Source: an uncultured Alphaproteobacteria bacterium
GTDB taxonomy: Bacteria > Pseudomonadota > Alphaproteobacteria > RF32 > CAG-239
Assembly (NCBI GenBank): GCA_944390355.1
Contig: CALXPT010000001.1
Span: 111,115 to 175,114, forward strand
Length of the DNA stretch: 64,000 bases
Direction: 5' to 3'
Position numbers and translations under genes: made by a program. Of this stretch, positions 60,125 through 64,000 are shown in pieces. Every line of letters begins with the position of its first letter. Positions within the stretch are counted from its first letter, which is position 1. The notes beneath the pieces are model-generated. The model made no database searches and was not told the origin of the DNA. It saw nothing but the letters and a program-made list of their open reading frames with translations.

Positions 60125-61858
60125 ATGCTTGAATTTTTTGAAAATTTTCATTTCCTTCGGCCGTGGTGGCTCATCTTACTCGTTTTGCCGTTTCTGTTTT
60201 GGCGGAAGCTCTGTCTGCCAAACCAGACCATGTCTTCTTGGGCACGCACCATTGATAAAAATTTACTTAAATTTCTTCTCTTAAAAGGTAGTTCAAAACA
60301 ACGTAAATTTGTTTCTTTTTTAGCTCTGTTCGGATTTGTCGGCGGGGTCTTTGCGCTGGCGGGGCCTTGTTGGAACAAAATGCAAATTCCTTCCTTGTCC
60401 CCGATTAATCCGGTTGTGGTTTTGCTTGACTTATCAACCGATATGAACAAAACCGATGTTTCGCCAAACCGTTTGGCTCGGGCTAAGTTTAAAATTAAAG
60501 ATTTATCCCAAATGCTTAAAAACGAGCAAAGCGGCTTGATTGTCTATACCGCTGAGCCTTTCATGATTACGCCGATTTCCGATGATGCGAACCTGATGGC
60601 TAATTTGCTTCCGGAAATTAACCGTTCCATTATGCCCGTTAACGGAAACAGGCTTGACCGCGCCATTGATTATGCCCGTCTTAAACTCAAAAACGCTGAT
60701 TTTTCTCAAGGAAATATTTTGATTCTGTCAGGAAATGTCGGCGGCAATAAAAATGATGCCATACAAGCTGCTCGTAAAGCCTTTGCCGACGGGTATTTGG
60801 TTTCCGTTCTTGCTATTCGTAAAGGCAGCGATGCCTCGCTTGAAGATGTTGCAAAAGCAGGCGGCGGACGCTATTGGCCTCTTGTGGCCGGCGATAGAGA
60901 CATTCAGTCTTTTGTTAAGATGGTCGAACAGCAAGATGCTAAACTTGAGGAAACTGACAACAATCGTTTTGTGTGGCTGGATTACGGATACTATCTCCTT
61001 ATTATTCCTCTTTTGGCGTGTTTATATTTTTTCCGAAAAGGGTTGCTTGCGCTTGTTTTGCTATTATCTTTTTCATCTCAAGCGCAAGCCGGCTTTTTCT
61101 TGAACAATAACCAAGAAGGTATGCAGGCTTTTAATGCACAAGATTACGCCTCTGCCGCTCAGAAATTCGAACGCTCAGATTGGAAAGGCTCCAGTCTCTA
61201 CAAATCAGGAAATTATCAAGGGGCGTTGCAGGAATTTTTGAAATCAAACGATGTCGAATCCGTTTATAACCAAGGAAATGCTTTGGCAAAATCCGGCAAA
61301 ATCGATGAAGCTATTAAAAAATATGAGGAAGTTTTGGCAAAAGAACCTCATCATGAAGATGCTCAATTTAACCTAGATTATCTCAAAAAACAAAAAGAAC
61401 AGCAACAACAAAACCAAAACAACAACAATAATAACAAGCAGAATAACCAAGATAATCAACAAGGACAGCAATCTCAAAACGGCAGTCAAAACCAAGACAA
61501 AGAACAATCTTCGCCGCAAGCCGATAATGGTGAAAACAACGCAGAACAAAATCAAGGGAATCAAGAAAATCAACCTCAACCACAAAACAGCGATGCCGAT
61601 AATCAAGACGGGCAAAATAATCCGGAGGGGGAGCAACAAGGTAATCCCAATCAAGAGCAACAAAGTGCGCAGGAGCGTCCCCAAAATCAAGATGAGCCAT
61701 CCGGCGGCATGCCTCAAAATCAACAAGGAAACAAAGAAAAATCCGATGAGCAGGCGCAGGCGCGCGAACAACAATACCGCGAAATTCCCGAAGACAGCGG
61801 CGGTTTACTCAGAGCTTTTATCTATAAAGAATATATGAAAAACAGATATGGAGATTAG
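60125..61858 (+). CDS. batB: BatB/BatC fusion: degenerate vWA plus TPR plus Q/N-rich tail
   Basis: 577 residues. Two N-terminal membrane helices frame a vWA-like domain (about 85-290) that ends at another helix (about 291-325). The MIDAS residues are changed: DLSTDMN lacks the last Ser, the Thr loop is NGNRLDRAID, and the Asp motif is ILSGNVGGN, so metal binding is doubtful. TPR repeats follow (DYASAAQKFERSDWKGSS, VESVYNQGNALAKSG, IDEAIKKYEEVLAKEP), the BatC part. About 125 residues of nearly pure Gln/Asn, with Glu/Asp, follow before a conserved-looking end (GLLRAFIYKEYMKNRYGD). Confidence 0.88.
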   Translation: MLEFFENFHFLRPWWLILLVLPFLFWRKLCLPNQTMSSWARTIDKNLLKFLLLKGSSKQRKFVSFLALFGFVGGVFALAGPCWNKMQIPSLSPINPVVVLLDLSTDMNKTDVSPNRLARAKFKIKDLSQMLKNEQSGLIVYTAEPFMITPISDDANLMANLLPEINRSIMPVNGNRLDRAIDYARLKLKNADFSQGNILILSGNVGGNKNDAIQAARKAFADGYLVSVLAIRKGSDASLEDVAKAGGGRYWPLVAGDRDIQSFVKMVEQQDAKLEETDNNRFVWLDYGYYLLIIPLLACLYFFRKGLLALVLLLSFSSQAQAGFFLNNNQEGMQAFNAQDYASAAQKFERSDWKGSSLYKSGNYQGALQEFLKSNDVESVYNQGNALAKSGKIDEAIKKYEEVLAKEPHHEDAQFNLDYLKKQKEQQQQNQNNNNNNKQNNQDNQQGQQSQNGSQNQDKEQSSPQADNGENNAEQNQGNQENQPQPQNSDADNQDGQNNPEGEQQGNPNQEQQSAQERPQNQDEPSGGMPQNQQGNKEKSDEQAQAREQQYREIPEDSGGLLRAFIYKEYMKNRYGD

Positions 61859-61859
61859 G

Positions 61860-63644
61860 ATGAAAAAAATTTTTGTTCTTGTCATGTTTTTAACATGTAT
61901 CATTTCTTCTTTGGCTGATGCGGCTTCCCTCTCGGCTAAGGTTTCGAGAGATACCGTTATTCAAGGAGAGACCTTGAATTTGACGCTAACTTATGACGGG
62001 CCGCAAACCAATTTGCAACCAGATTTTGCCCCCTTAGATGAAAATTTTAATATTTTCGGCGTGTCCAGCGCGTACCAACATTCCAATATTAACGGGCAAA
62101 TTTCGCAAAAACGCGAGTGGGTCGCACAGCTTATGCCTAAAAAAACCGGTAATCTTGTTATTCCTGCCCTTAAACTCGGAAACATGAAAAGTAATGCCGT
62201 TGATATTAAGGTCTTGGAAGCAAGTCCCGAAAATATGAAACACTCCGAACATAACCTCCAAGAAAATTCTCACCGCTATGCCGTGGAAGCCGAAATCGAC
62301 AACCTCTCTCCTTATGTTCAACAAGAAGTTAACATGACGATTAAGGTTTTTGATACCGGAGGTCTCCGCGTTGAGAGAATTGTTCCGATGGTTAATGACG
62401 AAAATAACTGGGTTATTCGCTCTCTCGGCGAACCGAAATTTGAGTCTCAAGTCATTGACGGACACAGTGTTCGCGTGGTTAAAATTAAATTGGCTCTTTT
62501 CCCTCAGAAAAGCGGCGTTTTGGATTTGCCCGAAATTGCCGTTGAAGGTTATTACTTAACCAAAAACAAAGACCCTTTTAATGCCTTTTTTGCCGATGGG
62601 TTCGGACAGATTAATCTTTCTCAGCTCGACCCGAGTTGGGGTGATATTTTTTCTTCCAGACAAAATGTTACTTTAATGACCAAGCCGCAAAAAATCGATA
62701 TTAAGCCTATTCCTCAAAACTATGATACAGCATGGTGGGTACCGGCCGAAAGTTTGGAACTTTATTCGGAATGGAAGCCTAATCCGCCTAAATTCAGAGT
62801 TGGCGAGGCGGTTACACGCAATATTTATATTCGTGCCGTCGGGGTTATTGATAATCAGCTCCCCAATATTCGGTTTGATGAAAACGCCGGCTTACAACAA
62901 TATCCCGAAAAGCCGATTAATGAAATGAAGGTCGAAAACGGAAAAATCGTTGCTTATCGTATGATTTCCAACGTTTATATTCCCAGTGTCTCCGGCCGTG
63001 TCGAAGTGCCGGAAATATCGGTTAAATGGTTTAACACCAAAACACAAAAAACGGAAGAGGCCAAATTGCCCAAGCTTAATATTGTGGTGGAAAATAATCC
63101 CAACATTTCTGAGGCGGCGGCTCAAAACAATTTTGATAATTCAGGTGTTTCTGATGAAATCACTCCTTCTGCCCCGACAATTACTCCCTCTGATAATGCC
63201 ATACCTCAAACCGAAACTACATCAGAATTTTCGATTTGGATGATTTTTGCGGCATTTGGTGCCGGTATTGTTTTAACTTTTCTCGTTATCATGTTTGTGC
63301 GTAGCAAAAAAAGTTTTGAAACTACAGAAAAACAAATCAAAAACTTTAATAAGGCTGTTATCTCGGCCGCGCAAAAAAACGACTTAAAGTCTTTGCGTGA
63401 TTGCTTAATAGAATGGGGAAAAGACAACTATCCCGATTTTAATATCTCAACTCTTAAAGACTTGGCTCAGGCCGTTGAAAACGACAAATTCAAAGAAAGT
63501 TTGCAAAAGTTGAATGCCTCGCTTTATGCAAAAAATCATCAAGATTGGAATAGTCAAGAATTTGTTGTTCTCTTTGAAAACCTATGCAAAAAAAAGAAGG
63601 CTAAACCCAAAAAAGATAAGTTATTGCCTGATTTATATAAGTAA
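61860..63644 (+). CDS. batD: BatD-type oxygen tolerance protein
   Basis: 594 residues from the ATG at 61860, one base after the batB stop; an earlier ATG at 61848 lies within batB. A signal peptide (MFLTCIISSLADA) precedes beta-sandwich domains typical of BatD (SAKVSRDTVIQGETLNLTLT, KREWVAQLMPKKTGNLVIPA). One membrane helix at about 465-485 (FAAFGAGIVLTFLVIMFV) and a cytoplasmic helical tail complete it. Most of the protein faces the periplasm. Last gene of the Bat operon; a long hairpin follows. Confidence 0.9.
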   Translation: MKKIFVLVMFLTCIISSLADAASLSAKVSRDTVIQGETLNLTLTYDGPQTNLQPDFAPLDENFNIFGVSSAYQHSNINGQISQKREWVAQLMPKKTGNLVIPALKLGNMKSNAVDIKVLEASPENMKHSEHNLQENSHRYAVEAEIDNLSPYVQQEVNMTIKVFDTGGLRVERIVPMVNDENNWVIRSLGEPKFESQVIDGHSVRVVKIKLALFPQKSGVLDLPEIAVEGYYLTKNKDPFNAFFADGFGQINLSQLDPSWGDIFSSRQNVTLMTKPQKIDIKPIPQNYDTAWWVPAESLELYSEWKPNPPKFRVGEAVTRNIYIRAVGVIDNQLPNIRFDENAGLQQYPEKPINEMKVENGKIVAYRMISNVYIPSVSGRVEVPEISVKWFNTKTQKTEEAKLPKLNIVVENNPNISEAAAQNNFDNSGVSDEITPSAPTITPSDNAIPQTETTSEFSIWMIFAAFGAGIVLTFLVIMFVRSKKSFETTEKQIKNFNKAVISAAQKNDLKSLRDCLIEWGKDNYPDFNISTLKDLAQAVENDKFKESLQKLNASLYAKNHQDWNSQEFVVLFENLCKKKKAKPKKDKLLPDLYK

Positions 63645-63652
63645 TTTCAAAA

Positions 63653-63720
63653 AAGCACCCGTTTTACATGATCTGTCCAACTTTCGGGGGATAGATCAGT
63701 AAAACGGGTGCTTCTTTTTT
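63653..63720 (+). terminator. Very long terminator hairpin after batD
   Basis: AAGCACCCGTTTTAC (63653-63667) and GTAAAACGGGTGCTT (63699-63713) pair over 15 bp. Inside, TGATCTGTCC pairs with GGATAGATCA (63669-63678, 63689-63698), giving a ~25-bp hairpin with one unpaired A. TTCTTTTTT follows. The core resembles the ends of some IS3-family elements. Confidence 0.8.
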
Positions 63721-63731
63721 ATATGTTCTTT

Positions 63732-63893
63732 CTACCAAGGTATTCCCTCTATGCAGCGCTCGGGTTTTTCCTCACAAATACTCTCATCCGCTGAGCCTAC
63801 GTTATGCATATATTCTCTTTTGGCTGAAAAATTTCCTGCCGTAAAACAGCCGGAAAGCATTAATAGATAAAGTACAACTAATATTTTTTTCAT
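63732..63893 (-). CDS. Small lipoprotein (53 aa), unknown function
   Basis: 53 residues. Signal MKKILVVLYLLMLSGC ends in a lipobox with the cysteine at position 16. The mature peptide (about 38 residues) contains ICEEKPERC near its C-terminus, a possible disulfide, and ends IPW. It starts 9 bp after the stop of an upstream gene on the same strand, so it is probably co-transcribed with that gene. No ribosome-binding site stronger than GGAC is visible. Confidence 0.65.
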   Translation of the reverse strand: MKKILVVLYLLMLSGCFTAGNFSAKREYMHNVGSADESICEEKPERCIEGIPW

Positions 63894-63902
63894 GGCTTTG
63901 TC

Positions 63903-64000
63903 CTAAAATACAATTTGGTAACACATAAACAATAAAACCACGGTTACTACTCTGGTGATGTGGCGCAACCATATGCTTTTGTCATATTTGGATGAACTCC
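63903..64000 (-). CDS. C-terminal end of a membrane protein, truncated by the window
   Basis: On the minus strand the last 31 codons of an ORF are readable. It ends in RHITRVVTVVLLFMCYQIVF, a hydrophobic C-terminus, and a TAG at 63903. The gene starts beyond the right edge. The following small lipoprotein begins 9 bp after the stop. Too little is present to name it. Confidence 0.5.
   Translation of the reverse strand, partial: SSSKYDKSIWLRHITRVVTVVLLFMCYQIVF

Noticed and set aside
61373-61774. Minus-strand ORF with an apparent multi-span membrane protein
   Set aside because: Product of reading the Gln/Asn-rich tract of BatB/C backwards (Leu/Ile/Val artefact).

Overview
The window reads as chromosomal DNA of an AT-rich, motile alphaproteobacterium. 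Lineage markers are fliX, flbT, a TrcR (DUF1013) regulator, a DUF4164-zapA-6S RNA block, an efp-suhB pair, a TIGR01459-type HAD protein and a DksA that keeps only the first zinc-finger cysteine. HydF, the GTPase that matures [FeFe]-hydrogenase, points to an anaerobic, hydrogen-metabolising life. Together these suggest a host- or gut-associated anaerobic alphaproteobacterium; that placement is inference, since no rRNA gene is present. No tRNA gene, CRISPR array, complete IS element or prophage was found.

Layout. 1-1700: a truncated and a complete cysteine-rich secreted protein, then an unusual unit made of a promoter, a highly structured ~290-nt RNA, an intrinsic terminator, and a small ORF broken by one base in an A-run. 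1739-10860: gltX, recN, bamD, lpxC and rnpB on the minus strand, divergent from mraZ-rsmH-ftsL-ftsI. These are the two ends of the classical dcw cluster, placed back to back around RNase P RNA. 10917-14395: yacG-rng-maf, dksA, fliX and a type IV pilin-like gene. 14600-31050: envelope proteins, trcR, rpmE, efp-suhB, zapA-6S RNA, ymdB, a Sel1 protein, HAD proteins and an ABC-F ATPase. Several proteins here belong to enzyme families but lack catalytic residues. 31159-36920: flbT and four tandem flagellin genes. Copies 2-4 sit behind near-identical upstream regions with a strong sigma70-type promoter. 36932-43442: tatD-tcdA-hydF, alr, a thioredoxin-like secreted protein, a LOG protein and tgt. 43594-50649: three large unrecognised genes in a row, two of them clear paralogues with acidic repeat domains and glycine-rich hydrophobic segments. 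This is the best candidate for an undescribed system. 50820-57268: a eukaryote-like ileS, anmK and tyrS. 58671-63644: a Bat (aerotolerance-type) operon of DUF4381, BatA, BatB/C fusion and BatD. The right edge holds a 53-residue lipoprotein and the tail of another gene.

How it fits together. Most genes are housekeeping (translation, tRNA modification, cell division, lipid A, outer-membrane assembly, RNA decay) in short operons closed by clear intrinsic terminators. The flagellar part (FliX, FlbT, four flagellins) implies post-transcriptional control of flagellin. Intergenic regions are short, so the few long or palindrome-rich ones (1348-1738, 53925-54202, 63645-63731) stand out.
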